Source: Pseudomonadota bacterium
GTDB lineage: Bacteria; Desulfobacterota; Binatia; UBA1149
Direction: 5' to 3'
Assembly (NCBI GenBank): GCA_014382245.1
Contig: JACNKC010000079.1
Coordinates: 1 to 42,598 of the forward strand
Length of the DNA stretch: 42,598 bases
The number at the start of each line of letters is the position of its first letter. Position 1 is the stretch's first letter. The notes below the pieces were generated by a model. The model saw nothing but the letters and a program-made list of their open reading frames with translations, made no database searches and was not told the origin of the DNA. Below, piece by piece: positions 25,069 to 31,876 of the stretch. The position numbers and the translations under genes were made by a program.

Positions 25069-25710
25069 TTACTTGCTGTGGCAGGTAAGGCAAAGCGCGC
25101 TACCCGCGTTGCTCACCCTCAGTAGTTGGGCATGCCCGTCCGCGTTGTGAACGTCGTGGCAGGAGGAGCACTCCATGGCGCTCGCGAACAACATGTCGTC
25201 GGCTATGGTCGAGCCCAGGCCGCTGCCGGTCGTAGCCGGGTCGTGCAGCCCTCCGTCGAGCGTGGCCAGCGCCGTGTCATAGGTGAACGAGATCGGGTGG
25301 TCGTCTGCCAGTTGACCACCGGTACCCACGGCGTCGTTGCCCGTCATGAAGATGGTGCCCGTCGTTCCACCGAAGCTGTCGAGCGCTACCGAACCGTCGT
25401 GACAGGAAAGGCAGAGCTTGGAGGCTCCACCGGGCTGGCCGACGTCGGTGGCGTCCAGGGTCGGGCTCGCGTAGGGCACGAACACCTGCGTGGTGAGTTC
25501 GTGATCCCACAAGGGTGCGTTTTCCACGGTGGTGTCGGAGTTGTGGGGAGTGTGGCAGACCTCGCAGATCTGGCCACCGCTCCAGCCGTCGCCCGAAAAG
25601 TCGTGGTTACTGCCTGCGATGGCAGCTACCGACTGCGAAGCCGGCAGGAGAGTTGCCACTAAGATAAGGGCCGGAACCATGGTCGCTATCCTTCTGAAGA
25701 TCGTGTACAT
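25069..25710 (-). CDS. Tetraheme cytochrome c
   Basis: 213 residues with a signal peptide (ATMVPALILVATLLP to about SVAAIAG). Four heme sites: CEVCHTPHN, CLSCHDG, CSSCHDVHN and a C-terminal CLTCH. The order of landmarks (NHDFSG, CHTPHN, PLWDHEL, GQPGGASKLCLSCHDG, DDHPISF, C-terminal CSSCH) matches the N-terminal third of the large cytochrome at 17225, so the latter may be this module extended by further heme pairs. ATG 25710 follows an AAAGGAGA box. It is the promoter-proximal gene of the conduit cluster, with a sigma-54-like element about 60 bases upstream. Role: small periplasmic electron shuttle, inferred. Confidence 0.9.
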   Translation of the reverse strand: MYTIFRRIATMVPALILVATLLPASQSVAAIAGSNHDFSGDGWSGGQICEVCHTPHNSDTTVENAPLWDHELTTQVFVPYASPTLDATDVGQPGGASKLCLSCHDGSVALDSFGGTTGTIFMTGNDAVGTGGQLADDHPISFTYDTALATLDGGLHDPATTGSGLGSTIADDMLFASAMECSSCHDVHNADGHAQLLRVSNAGSALCLTCHSK

Positions 25711-25768
25711 CGCGTGTCTCCTTTCCTGTTTCGCTGGACTTTTCTCTACCCGTTACAGTCTTACCTAA

Positions 25769-25784
25769 CGCAAATTCTGTGCCG
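25769..25784 (-). promoter_or_regulatory. Sigma-54-type -24/-12 promoter for the cytochrome conduit cluster
   Basis: On the minus strand the bases read CGGCACAGAATTTGCG. The invariant GG (25783-25782) and GC (25771-25770) are exactly ten bases apart, and the flanks match the TGGCAC-N5-TTGC consensus except at the first T. It would start transcription near 25758, about 48 bases before the ATG at 25710. Activation by an enhancer-binding protein is implied. Confidence 0.6.
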
Positions 25785-25820
25785 TTATCCAAGCGATATG
25801 CCCTGGCCTTATAGCTGGCA

Positions 25821-25840
25821 TCAGCCGAGGTTCCGGCTGA
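25821..25840. promoter_or_regulatory. Inverted repeat upstream of the -24/-12 element, possible activator site
   Basis: TCAGCCG (25821-25827) and CGGCTGA (25834-25840) form a perfect 7-bp inverted repeat with a 6-bp spacer. Its centre lies about 47 bp upstream of the -24 GG. Enhancer-binding proteins usually bind dimeric sites of this size, though more often 80-150 bp upstream. No T tract follows on either strand, so it is not an obvious terminator. Confidence 0.35.
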
Positions 25841-25989
25841 CAAAAACCAGGAAACAGCCAATAAAACCGGCGCTGTTTATTTGCTACGAGATATAACAAT
25901 ATATGTCTTCCGTCCCCGCGGGCAGCTCGCAGGCGCCGGCGATTGTATTACTGGTAGAAAGGATTTGCAGAGCTGAATTCCCGCGCGCA

Positions 25990-26011
25990 GAAAATTCCCG
26001 GAAGCGGGAAT
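25990..26011 (-). terminator. Intrinsic terminator after the nine-heme cytochrome gene
   Basis: On the minus strand ATTCCCG, loop CTTC, CGGGAAT form a perfect 7-bp stem (26011-25994), followed by TTTTC. It lies 27 bases after the stop codon of the gene ending at 26038. The T run is short, so efficiency may be moderate. Confidence 0.65.
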
Positions 26012-26037
26012 ACCTGGCCGGGTGGAGGGGGATAGGA

Positions 26038-27600
26038 TCACTCGCTTTTCTCGGCGCGGCGCAGCTTCAAATAGATGAGCAGGCCCAGCAAGGCCGTAAG
26101 AAGCGTTGTCCAGCCCAGTCCCAGGCGTCGTATTCTCAACTCGCCGGTGGAATCGACACGGGCCGATTCGAGCTCGGTAGCTGCCTGCAGGCCCGGCGCA
26201 ACTACCCCGTCGAAGGTAGCCCGGTCGAAGCCGTGCACCTGTGTCCTTGCCTGCCGCAGCGAATCTTCGAGGCTCACCAGCTGGAGTTCCATCGGCTCGA
26301 CGTCGACACCCATTTCGGCAAAGTGGTGGATGGACGCCTGGCCTCGTTTGAGCTCCCCGGATAAACCGCGGAGCGCTGCCAGGAAGTGCTCTGCCACCGG
26401 CTGGCAGTTGGGGTTGTCGGCGGCAAAGCGCGGGTGGCACGAAGCGCAGGGAGTGTCGTTGCCAGACAGCATGTGCTCTCCGGCGGGCTCGATCGCGTGG
26501 CTGCCGTGGCAGGTGGAGCACTCCGGCCAACCGTGCTCTTCGAAGGCCAAGCGGTGGGTACTCTCCTGGAACAGCTCCCGGTTGAGCGCGTGGCAATCTA
26601 CGCAGGCCTGTCCTATGCCGTCGCGGGTACCCACGGTCAACAGGTGTGAGCCGTGGCAGTCGTTGCAGGTAGCCACGCCGAGGTCTCCGCGTTCGAGCAA
26701 GGCCCGTCCGTGCACGCTGGTCGTGTACTGCTCCTGCTGCGAAGTCGGGTAGGGGCTTCCGTCGGCCAATTCGAAGCCAGACATGTGGTCGGCGTCGGAG
26801 TGGCAGGCTCCGCAGGTGTCAGGTACGTGGGCGGGGTTGACAGGCGAAGAAGGGCTTTTGGCGCCGCGTATGGTGTGGGAGCCGTGGCAGCTGCTGCACT
26901 CGGGTGCTCTTGAGTCGCCGCGGTCGAGAAGCAACTGCCCGTGAGTGCTCATTTTGTAGTCGGTCACTTGCCCGGTCGGGAGCTTGGAGCCCAGGTCGGC
27001 CATCGCCTGTGCATCGGAGTGGCAGCGCCCGCAGAAACCGGGAACCCAGCGCCGATCCGAAAGTCTTTTCTCCCTGTTTTCGGGCCATTGCTCGACGAAG
27101 TCGTGATCCATGAAGGCCGCGGGGTCACCACCGTGACAGGCCGCGCAGCCCAGGCCTGCCTGGAAGTGCTGGTCCTGCAGCACTAGCCCGAGTTCCATGT
27201 AGGGCAGCGCGTCGTGTGCCGCCGGATCCTTGGAAAGGCGCGTGACCGATTCGTGGTACTCCGGGTTGCCGTGGCACAGCGCGCAGTTGTCCGTGGCCAG
27301 GCTTTGCAGGCGTCCGGCGGGCAGCCGAGCCTCGAGAAGCGATGACAGGTGGACGCGTGACACGAGGGATTTGCTTTCCACTGCCGCCTCCAGCGAATCC
27401 AGCGTTTCGGCGGGCAGGCCGAGCAGGTATTCTCGCGCCGAAGGGTCGGCGGCTCCATCGAGCAGGTGGGCCAGCGCGGGCGGCAACGGTTCCGCGGCCT
27501 CACCGTGATTCAGTTGGGCGGGTTGCGAAGCCGTGGCGAGACCACCGCCCAGGGCCAGGGCCAGGGATACGGCGGCGCTGATAAACGTGCCCGGTCTCAC
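26038..27600 (-). CDS. Nine-heme membrane-anchored cytochrome c of a Rieske/cytochrome b complex
   Basis: 520 residues, GTG start overlapping the cytochrome b stop (GTGA). An N-terminal export signal (about 25 residues) is followed by nine heme sites: CALCH, CAACH, CGRCH, CSSCH, CGACH, CNDCH, CVDCH, CSTCH and CASCH, several followed by GSH. A helical region (LKRGQASIHHFAEMG, LRQARTQVHGF) then leads to one C-terminal transmembrane helix (TTLLTALLGLLIYLKL) and a basic tail. It replaces the usual cytochrome c1 or f as electron acceptor from the Rieske protein. Multiheme c subunits in such complexes are known from anammox bacteria and deltaproteobacterial relatives. A hairpin with a short T run ends the operon. 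Confidence 0.9.
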   Translation of the reverse strand: MRPGTFISAAVSLALALGGGLATASQPAQLNHGEAAEPLPPALAHLLDGAADPSAREYLLGLPAETLDSLEAAVESKSLVSRVHLSSLLEARLPAGRLQSLATDNCALCHGNPEYHESVTRLSKDPAAHDALPYMELGLVLQDQHFQAGLGCAACHGGDPAAFMDHDFVEQWPENREKRLSDRRWVPGFCGRCHSDAQAMADLGSKLPTGQVTDYKMSTHGQLLLDRGDSRAPECSSCHGSHTIRGAKSPSSPVNPAHVPDTCGACHSDADHMSGFELADGSPYPTSQQEQYTTSVHGRALLERGDLGVATCNDCHGSHLLTVGTRDGIGQACVDCHALNRELFQESTHRLAFEEHGWPECSTCHGSHAIEPAGEHMLSGNDTPCASCHPRFAADNPNCQPVAEHFLAALRGLSGELKRGQASIHHFAEMGVDVEPMELQLVSLEDSLRQARTQVHGFDRATFDGVVAPGLQAATELESARVDSTGELRIRRLGLGWTTLLTALLGLLIYLKLRRAEKSE

Positions 27601-28982
27601 GCGCCGGCGGTCTCCTCCCCCCGGGACTGGGCGCGATAAATCATCACCACGCCGGCGACCACGGGCAGCATGGCCACGAGGCCGGCGGCCAGGTACCCGA
27701 TTCCGGCCAGGCCGTGCAGCCCGGCGTGCAGCAGGGCGGCCCCGCTGAAAAGAAACCAGCGATGCTCGTACACGGTATAGCGTATCGCTATGATCGCTCC
27801 CCCCAGGCCCAGCTCCCACCACGCGCAGGTGCGCGCAACGGACGCCACCGACGCCGGCGCGTCCACGTCGTTACCGACAGCCCCGATGTCCCAGGCCTTG
27901 AGCGTCAGGTAGGAGATGAAGAGGATCGCCGCAAAGCCGAAGTCACTGAAGCCGGGAGAGGGCTGGTTCCTGCGCGCCTGTCGGTCCATCCACGGCACTG
28001 CCGCCCAGGCTCCCATGAGTACGCTCACCAGCAGCAGGCACAGCTGCGGTCCCTCGAGACCGAGCAGGTGGGGAGGAAACTCCTTGAGGAGTTGGTAGAT
28101 CCACAGGAAGTACCACTCGGGCTTGATGCCGGGGTAGGCCGGCGCGAGCGGGTTGGCCTTGCTGCCCAGCTCCCACTCCATGCCGGGAATATTGGGGCCG
28201 TAGGGTGCCACCGTGGAGAGGGCTACCAGCAGGAAGAGGCAGGCCAGCCACAGCAGCAGGTCACGGACCGCGAAGGACGGAAAAAACTTCATGCCGCGGG
28301 GCGCGTGGCATTCCCCCACCGGCGCGGCCATGCCCTGCCGTTGTATGAACAGCAGGTGTATACCCACGAGCGCGAAGCAAGCCAGCGGCAGGATTATGAC
28401 GTGCAGGGCAAAGAACCGGTAAAGGGTGTTGATGGTTACGTCGGGGCCGCCGCGCATGACCTCGAGCAACCAGTTACCCACCACCGGCACAGACTTGACC
28501 GAGTCGGTACCAACTACGGTGGCGAAGTACGACAGCTCGTTCCACGGCAGCAGGTACCCTGAAAAACCGAATCCCAGGGCCACCGCGAACAGAACGTAGC
28601 CGGTGACCCAGGTGAGTTCGCGCGGAGGTCGATAGGCCTTGAGCAGCATGGTGCTGAACATGTGGGCTACCAGGCAGATGATCATCAGGTGCGCGCTCCA
28701 GCAGTGGAACGACCGCACTAGCCAGCCGAACGGGACCTTGGTCATGATGTAGCGCAGGCTTTCCCAGGACGTGGCCTCGCCCGGCTGGTAGTACATGAGT
28801 AGCAGTACGCCGGTGACTATCTGCACCATGAAAAAGAACAGCGTCGCGCCACCCAGGAAGTACCAGGCCATGGAGTGCGCGCCTATGGGGACCTCCTTGT
28901 GACGCAGGAACTCTATCAGGGGGCTGACCTGGTAGCGTTCGTCCAGCCAGGAAAGCAGCGGGCTTTTCGTGTCGTTGCTCAC
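27597..28982 (-). CDS. Cytochrome b (b6-type, fused b6 and subunit IV, C-terminal extension)
   Basis: 461 residues, polytopic inner-membrane protein. Heme b ligands are H93 and H107 (SFHCWSAHLMIICLVAH) and H194 and H209 (ALHVIILPL to GIHLL). The 15-residue step of the second pair is the b6 type rather than mitochondrial b type (14). The quinol-oxidation motif PEWY is intact at 288-291, inside the subunit IV-like half. After the normal end the protein continues for about 100 residues with about three more helices and a HAGLHG motif, longer than standard b6 plus subunit IV. It oxidises quinol, sending one electron to the Rieske cluster and one across the membrane. ATG overlaps the Rieske stop (ATGA). 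Confidence 0.95.
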   Translation of the reverse strand: MSNDTKSPLLSWLDERYQVSPLIEFLRHKEVPIGAHSMAWYFLGGATLFFFMVQIVTGVLLLMYYQPGEATSWESLRYIMTKVPFGWLVRSFHCWSAHLMIICLVAHMFSTMLLKAYRPPRELTWVTGYVLFAVALGFGFSGYLLPWNELSYFATVVGTDSVKSVPVVGNWLLEVMRGGPDVTINTLYRFFALHVIILPLACFALVGIHLLFIQRQGMAAPVGECHAPRGMKFFPSFAVRDLLLWLACLFLLVALSTVAPYGPNIPGMEWELGSKANPLAPAYPGIKPEWYFLWIYQLLKEFPPHLLGLEGPQLCLLLVSVLMGAWAAVPWMDRQARRNQPSPGFSDFGFAAILFISYLTLKAWDIGAVGNDVDAPASVASVARTCAWWELGLGGAIIAIRYTVYEHRWFLFSGAALLHAGLHGLAGIGYLAAGLVAMLPVVAGVVMIYRAQSRGEETAGA

Positions 28983-29440
28983 GCCTGCTCCACGACGTTG
29001 ATCACCACCGAGCCGTCGTCTCGGCGTTCGCCGTAGAAGCGGGGTAGCGGTTTTGGCGGCGGCCCCGAGATGACGCCACCTTCAAGGTCGAACTTAGCGT
29101 TGTGACACGCGCACCAGATGAGAGAATCATCGGCGACGTACTGGACGGTACAACCTTCGTGCGTGCAGCGCGCACTGAGGGCGCGTATATCGCCCTCCGA
29201 GTCCTCTAGTACGAGTACCCGTTTGCCCACCACCGGCACGATGACGAAGCCGTCCTGTTCCAGCTTGCCGATTTCGCCGCGGGTGAGGTTTACTGGTCCG
29301 GTTGGGCCCGTCTCGGGCAGGGGCGTGAGGTAACGACCCACGGGGTAGAGCACCGATGCGAGCCAGCCCACGACTGCTGATCCGAGTATCCAGTCAAGAA
29401 AATCGCGGCGGGTGTTTCCCGAAGTCCGGGGTCTTGTCAC
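28979..29440 (-). CDS. Rieske [2Fe-2S] protein
   Basis: 153 residues from GTG 29440. The N-terminus has a twin-arginine pattern, TRRDFLDW, followed by one transmembrane helix (ILGSAVVGWLASVLYPVG), the usual Tat-dependent anchor. Cluster motifs are CTHEGC (C92, H94; C97 in the disulfide) and CACH (C110, C112, H113); C92, H94, C110 and H113 bind the cluster. A GPPPKPLP stretch follows, as is usual. The frame is also open to a GTG at 29509 (176 residues), but that adds a long, unconserved leader; neither start has a strong ribosome site. First gene of the three-gene Rieske, cytochrome b, nine-heme operon, with a sigma-70-like promoter at 29553-29580. Confidence 0.93.
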   Translation of the reverse strand: MTRPRTSGNTRRDFLDWILGSAVVGWLASVLYPVGRYLTPLPETGPTGPVNLTRGEIGKLEQDGFVIVPVVGKRVLVLEDSEGDIRALSARCTHEGCTVQYVADDSLIWCACHNAKFDLEGGVISGPPPKPLPRFYGERRDDGSVVINVVEQA

Positions 29441-29552
29441 ATCACTCTTCGGATCCGAACGGGGAGAAACCGGTATCGTCGTCAGGATAACCTGTCGACT
29501 CTTTCCCACCCCCGCCGGGTCAAGCCTCGCGTTCTCCTTTCTCCTGCTGCCA

Positions 29553-29580
29553 CTTGTAGCGTACTGCCGACCTCAGTCAA
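29553..29580 (-). promoter_or_regulatory. Sigma-70-like promoter for the Rieske/cytochrome b operon
   Basis: On the minus strand TTGACT (29580-29575) and TACAAG (29558-29553) are separated by 16 bp, five of six and four of six matches to consensus. The start point would be near 29547. Two purine-rich AGGAG-like boxes (29534-29545) follow without a nearby in-frame start, so the leader is untranslated or the gene start is mis-set. Confidence 0.45.
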
Positions 29581-29595
29581 AATGGATGGGATCCG

Positions 29596-29626
29596 GCGCT
29601 GCTCGCCGTTCGCTGACGAGCAGCGC
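29596..29626. terminator. Perfect 10-bp hairpin after the amine dehydrogenase operon
   Basis: GCGCTGCTCG (29596-29605) pairs perfectly with CGAGCAGCGC (29617-29626) around an 11-nt loop. It lies between the end of the mau operon and the promoter of the Rieske operon. There is no T tract on either strand, so it may be a rho-independent-like barrier of low efficiency or a 3'-end stabiliser. Confidence 0.45.
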
Positions 29627-29630
29627 TATG

Positions 29631-29696
29631 TTGCCGGCCAGTTACCGGCCAGTTACCGGCCAGTTACCGGTCAGTTGCCGGTCAGTGGCCGGCCAG
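29631..29696. repeat. Six tandem 11-bp repeats, consensus TTRCCGGYCAG
   Basis: Six head-to-tail units start at 29631, 29642, 29653, 29664, 29675 and 29686: TTGCCGGCCAG, TTACCGGCCAG (twice), TTACCGGTCAG, TTGCCGGTCAG and TGGCCGGCCAG. The last unit and a half lie inside the 3' end of the monoheme cytochrome c gene, the rest downstream. The 11-bp period is close to one helical turn, so each CCGG core faces a similar side of the DNA. Confidence 0.85.
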
Positions 29697-30098
29697 GAGG
29701 CGGCGCCTTGCCGCCAGCGGGTCGAGGTAGGGCTGGGCGCGCAGGCGCCCGATTTCGCCCGCCGTGTAGGGTGGGTCGGCCGTGGTGTCGCCAAAGCGCG
29801 ACAGCATCCAGTTGAGTACCGCGGCAAGCCGTTTGTCGTCCAGCGGCGAGTGGGCAGCGCCGGGCACGCGCCCGAGATACTCCCGTCCGCCCGGCAGCGC
29901 AAAGAGTCGGCCGGTGTCTGCAAGCGGGGGCACCGTCCGCGAGCCCTGGCCCCCGAGCAGGTGGCATGCCGCGCAGTTGAGCAGGTAGTCGTGTTGCGCC
30001 ATCTTCACGTCGCGCGCAGCCACGCCATCGGCCGCCAGGGCCTGAACTCCCGCGGCCGCAAAGCCGGTAACCAGCAGCGCGGCTGATAAAAGCCTCAC
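29682..30098 (-). CDS. Small monoheme cytochrome c of the mau cluster
   Basis: 138 residues, GTG start overlapping the mauA stop (GTGA), with a GGAGAA box upstream. The signal peptide (RLLSAALLVTGFAAAG to about ALAADG) is followed by one heme site CAACH in the order YLLNCAACHLLGGQG and a later methionine region (LNWMLSRF) that could supply the axial ligand. Class I cytochromes c of this size serve as electron acceptors in quinohemoprotein and TTQ systems lacking amicyanin, so this is the likely acceptor of the amine dehydrogenase. The frame is open far upstream through mauA, but that part is only a shadow. The C-terminus overlaps the 11-bp repeat array. Confidence 0.82.
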   Translation of the reverse strand: MRLLSAALLVTGFAAAGVQALAADGVAARDVKMAQHDYLLNCAACHLLGGQGSRTVPPLADTGRLFALPGGREYLGRVPGAAHSPLDDKRLAAVLNWMLSRFGDTTADPPYTAGEIGRLRAQPYLDPLAARRRLLAGH

Positions 30099-30670
30099 TT
30101 CTCCGGCTGTCCTTCTACCGCCAGTCCGATGATCATGGCCGCGGAGCAGTTGTAGACCTGCGACTCGGCGCCCGCGCACCAGTTGATGTCGTTGTTGCGG
30201 TAGGGGTGGTAGACCGGCCGTTCGCCCTCGTTGCGGTTGCAGAAGCAGCGCCCGCAGGGATTCCTGCCGCAGCAGTCGTTGTACCAGATGAGGTAGTCTT
30301 TCTTGTCCAGCGGGTTGCGGCAGGTGCCTATCCAGGTCACCGGCGACATTTCGGTGCCCGGCGGGCAGCTCGTGCTGCTGCCGCCACAACAACCGCAGAG
30401 AAATCCGTCGATGGCACAGTTGCGCCAGTAGTCGCAGTGGTTGGGGTCGCCCTCGGGGCCTTGGATATCTTCGGGCGGGGCGGCGGCGCGTGAGCCGTGG
30501 CTCTCGTCGGAGGCTTGTCCGCGGGCCACCGGCAACAGCGGCAACGCCGCGACCCCGGTCACGGTGCCCCCTGCTATCACGCGGCCCAGGCGGGCGAGAA
30601 AACCACGCCGCCCACTGCGCCGCGCGAGCGCGCGCGAGCTGTTCTCCATCCAGCGGTCCAACCTGCTCAT
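30095..30670 (-). CDS. mauA: Amine dehydrogenase small (TTQ) subunit, MauA-like
   Basis: 191 residues. A Tat-type leader (SGRRGFLARL) precedes a compact Cys-rich domain with 14 cysteines. The two tryptophans that become tryptophan tryptophylquinone are present as W113 and W164, exactly 51 apart as W57 and W108 are in Paracoccus methylamine dehydrogenase; D132 matches the catalytic Asp76 and D88 matches Asp32. The landmarks CDYWRNCAIDGFLCGCC and NDINWCAGA are typical. Two cysteines (C95, C139) exceed the classical twelve and could form a seventh disulfide. The enzyme oxidises primary amines to aldehydes and ammonia in the periplasm. The aromatic-amine homologue cannot be separated from methylamine dehydrogenase here. 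ATGA overlap with mauD. Confidence 0.93.
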   Translation of the reverse strand: MSRLDRWMENSSRALARRSGRRGFLARLGRVIAGGTVTGVAALPLLPVARGQASDESHGSRAAAPPEDIQGPEGDPNHCDYWRNCAIDGFLCGCCGGSSTSCPPGTEMSPVTWIGTCRNPLDKKDYLIWYNDCCGRNPCGRCFCNRNEGERPVYHPYRNNDINWCAGAESQVYNCSAAMIIGLAVEGQPEK

Positions 30671-31332
30671 AGAGCTTGTCCTCCTGCGGGTGCTTCCAGC
30701 TCGTGGCCGGACGACTCGAGTTCGGACGACTCGAGTTCGGGCGACTCAAGTTCGAGATACTCCTGCACCGAGGCCACGCCCAGGCGTCGCGCTTCGAAAA
30801 GGCTCTCGAGGTGCTCGCGGGTGTTGACCATGCCGCGAGCGCGCAGCACTCCGTCGCCGTCCATGAGGGCGGCGTAGGGCAGTTTTAAAACCTGCCACGC
30901 CAGGCCGAGTTCGGTGGATACCACCAGCGGCAGCGACGAAACCCCGTTGTCGCTGGCGTAGCGGCGGTACTCGTCGGGGTCGCCGTCGCCGGCCAGTACC
31001 ACGCGTGCGCTCGCGTCTTCGTCTGCTGCTACCCGCAGCAGGGTGGGCAGCAGGGTGCGGCAGAGCGGGCAGGTAGGCGAGAGAAAGAACAGCAGAGTGT
31101 CGCGCCCGTCGGGGCTGGGCGCACCCAGTTCCAGGCTGCTCCCATCGAGCGTGGCGAGCGACAGTCGCGGCGCCGGCTGGCCCACGGTCGGTCCCTTGGC
31201 CGGTGCCAGCGCGCCTGCCGGTGCTACCCGTTCGTGCAGCAGGCCCACCTGCCGCGAGAGCGCGAACACCACCAGTGCCAGTGCCACCACGCAGACCCAC
31301 AGCAGCACGTTGGTTATGATCAGCGCCTGCAC
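30667..31332 (-). CDS. mauD: MauD-like thioredoxin-fold protein, amine dehydrogenase maturation
   Basis: 221 residues. One N-terminal membrane helix (IITNVLLWVCVVALALVVFAL) anchors a periplasmic thioredoxin domain with a redox pair C88-P-L-C91 in FFLSPTCPLCRTLLP. MauD is needed for correct disulfide formation in the MauA small subunit. The C-terminus carries an acidic ELESPELESSELESS repeat encoded by a 15-bp DNA repeat, unusual for the family. Gene order B-E-D-A matches Paracoccus. ATGA overlap with mauA and a four-base gap to mauE. Confidence 0.9.
   Translation of the reverse strand: MQALIITNVLLWVCVVALALVVFALSRQVGLLHERVAPAGALAPAKGPTVGQPAPRLSLATLDGSSLELGAPSPDGRDTLLFFLSPTCPLCRTLLPTLLRVAADEDASARVVLAGDGDPDEYRRYASDNGVSSLPLVVSTELGLAWQVLKLPYAALMDGDGVLRARGMVNTREHLESLFEARRLGVASVQEYLELESPELESSELESSGHELEAPAGGQAL
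30709..30753. repeat. Three tandem 15-bp repeats in the 3' end of mauD
   Basis: GGACGACTCGAGTTC occurs twice in tandem (30709-30723, 30724-30738), then a variant GGGCGACTCAAGTTC (30739-30753). The unit is in frame and encodes a five-residue acidic ELESS-like repeat in the MauD tail, so copy-number change would only lengthen or shorten the tail. Confidence 0.85.
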
Positions 31333-31336
31333 GGCG

Positions 31337-31876
31337 TCAGGCCTCCTCTCCGCTGGGCGATGACAAGGACATCAGCCGGTTGGATGCTGCCCACAGCAGG
31401 GTCGCGCAGGCCACGGTACCCGCGAACGACAGGCCGTCGAGCCACCCCAGCTGCCGCGTGTTGACGGGCGCGCAGGCGAGCAGGCCCATGGCCACCAGGG
31501 CCAGGTTGCGGCCTACCAGGCCGGGGTGCAGGCGTTGCGGTGGTCCGCCGCAGCCGCAGTCGAGGTCGCGGCGGCCACGCAGCAGGTTGATGGCGATGGC
31601 GCAGGAGTAGACCGTGAGCAACACGGCCGCCGCAAGCGCGGGCAGCAGCCCGGCCGCGGGCAACAGGAAGGCCACGGCCAGCAGCAGTTCTCCCACGCCG
31701 GTGGCCCAGGCGATGGGCGTGACCAGGCCGTCGGGCACGAGACGGTAATCCGAGAGCACCGAGCGAAAGGCCATCGGGTCGCCCAGCTTGTGCAGCGCTG
31801 CGCCCGCGAACAACAGCGCCATGCAGGCCCTCAGCGCCAGCGCCAGCACGGGATCAATCTCGGCCATGCTGATCAC
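31337..31876 (-). CDS. mauE: MauE-like membrane protein, amine dehydrogenase maturation
   Basis: 179 residues with four to five transmembrane helices (LALRACMALLFAGAAL, AWATGVGELLLAVAFLL, LPALAAAVLLTVYSCAIAIN, FAGTVACATLLWAA). The DCGCGG cysteine pair after the third helix is a MauE/DoxX-like signature. In the Paracoccus mau cluster MauE and MauD are both needed for folding or disulfide formation of the TTQ subunit. GTG 31876 overlaps the mauB stop (GTGA) and follows a GGGGAGA box; an ATG at 31867 is the alternative. The protein sits in the inner membrane. Confidence 0.85.
   Translation of the reverse strand: MISMAEIDPVLALALRACMALLFAGAALHKLGDPMAFRSVLSDYRLVPDGLVTPIAWATGVGELLLAVAFLLPAAGLLPALAAAVLLTVYSCAIAINLLRGRRDLDCGCGGPPQRLHPGLVGRNLALVAMGLLACAPVNTRQLGWLDGLSFAGTVACATLLWAASNRLMSLSSPSGEEA

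Larger units (their letters stand above)
25711..26037. other. 327-bp intergenic region between two cytochrome gene groups
   Basis: This AT-richer spacer holds, in minus-strand order, a terminator after the nine-heme gene (25990-26011), an AT-rich tract with TATATTGTTATATC near 25885-25905, an inverted repeat (25821-25840) and the sigma-54-like element (25769-25784). It contains no convincing coding frame. The layout shows that the conduit cluster is transcribed from its own promoter rather than only by read-through. Confidence 0.65.

Noticed and set aside
29631-29696. CRISPR array
   Set aside because: The 11-bp units are directly adjacent without spacers and no cas gene is present.
30099-30749. 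Upstream extension of the monoheme cytochrome frame through mauA
   Set aside because: Translation is Arg/Pro-rich shadow sequence; mauA in another frame is clearly the real gene and GTG 30098 gives a signal peptide.
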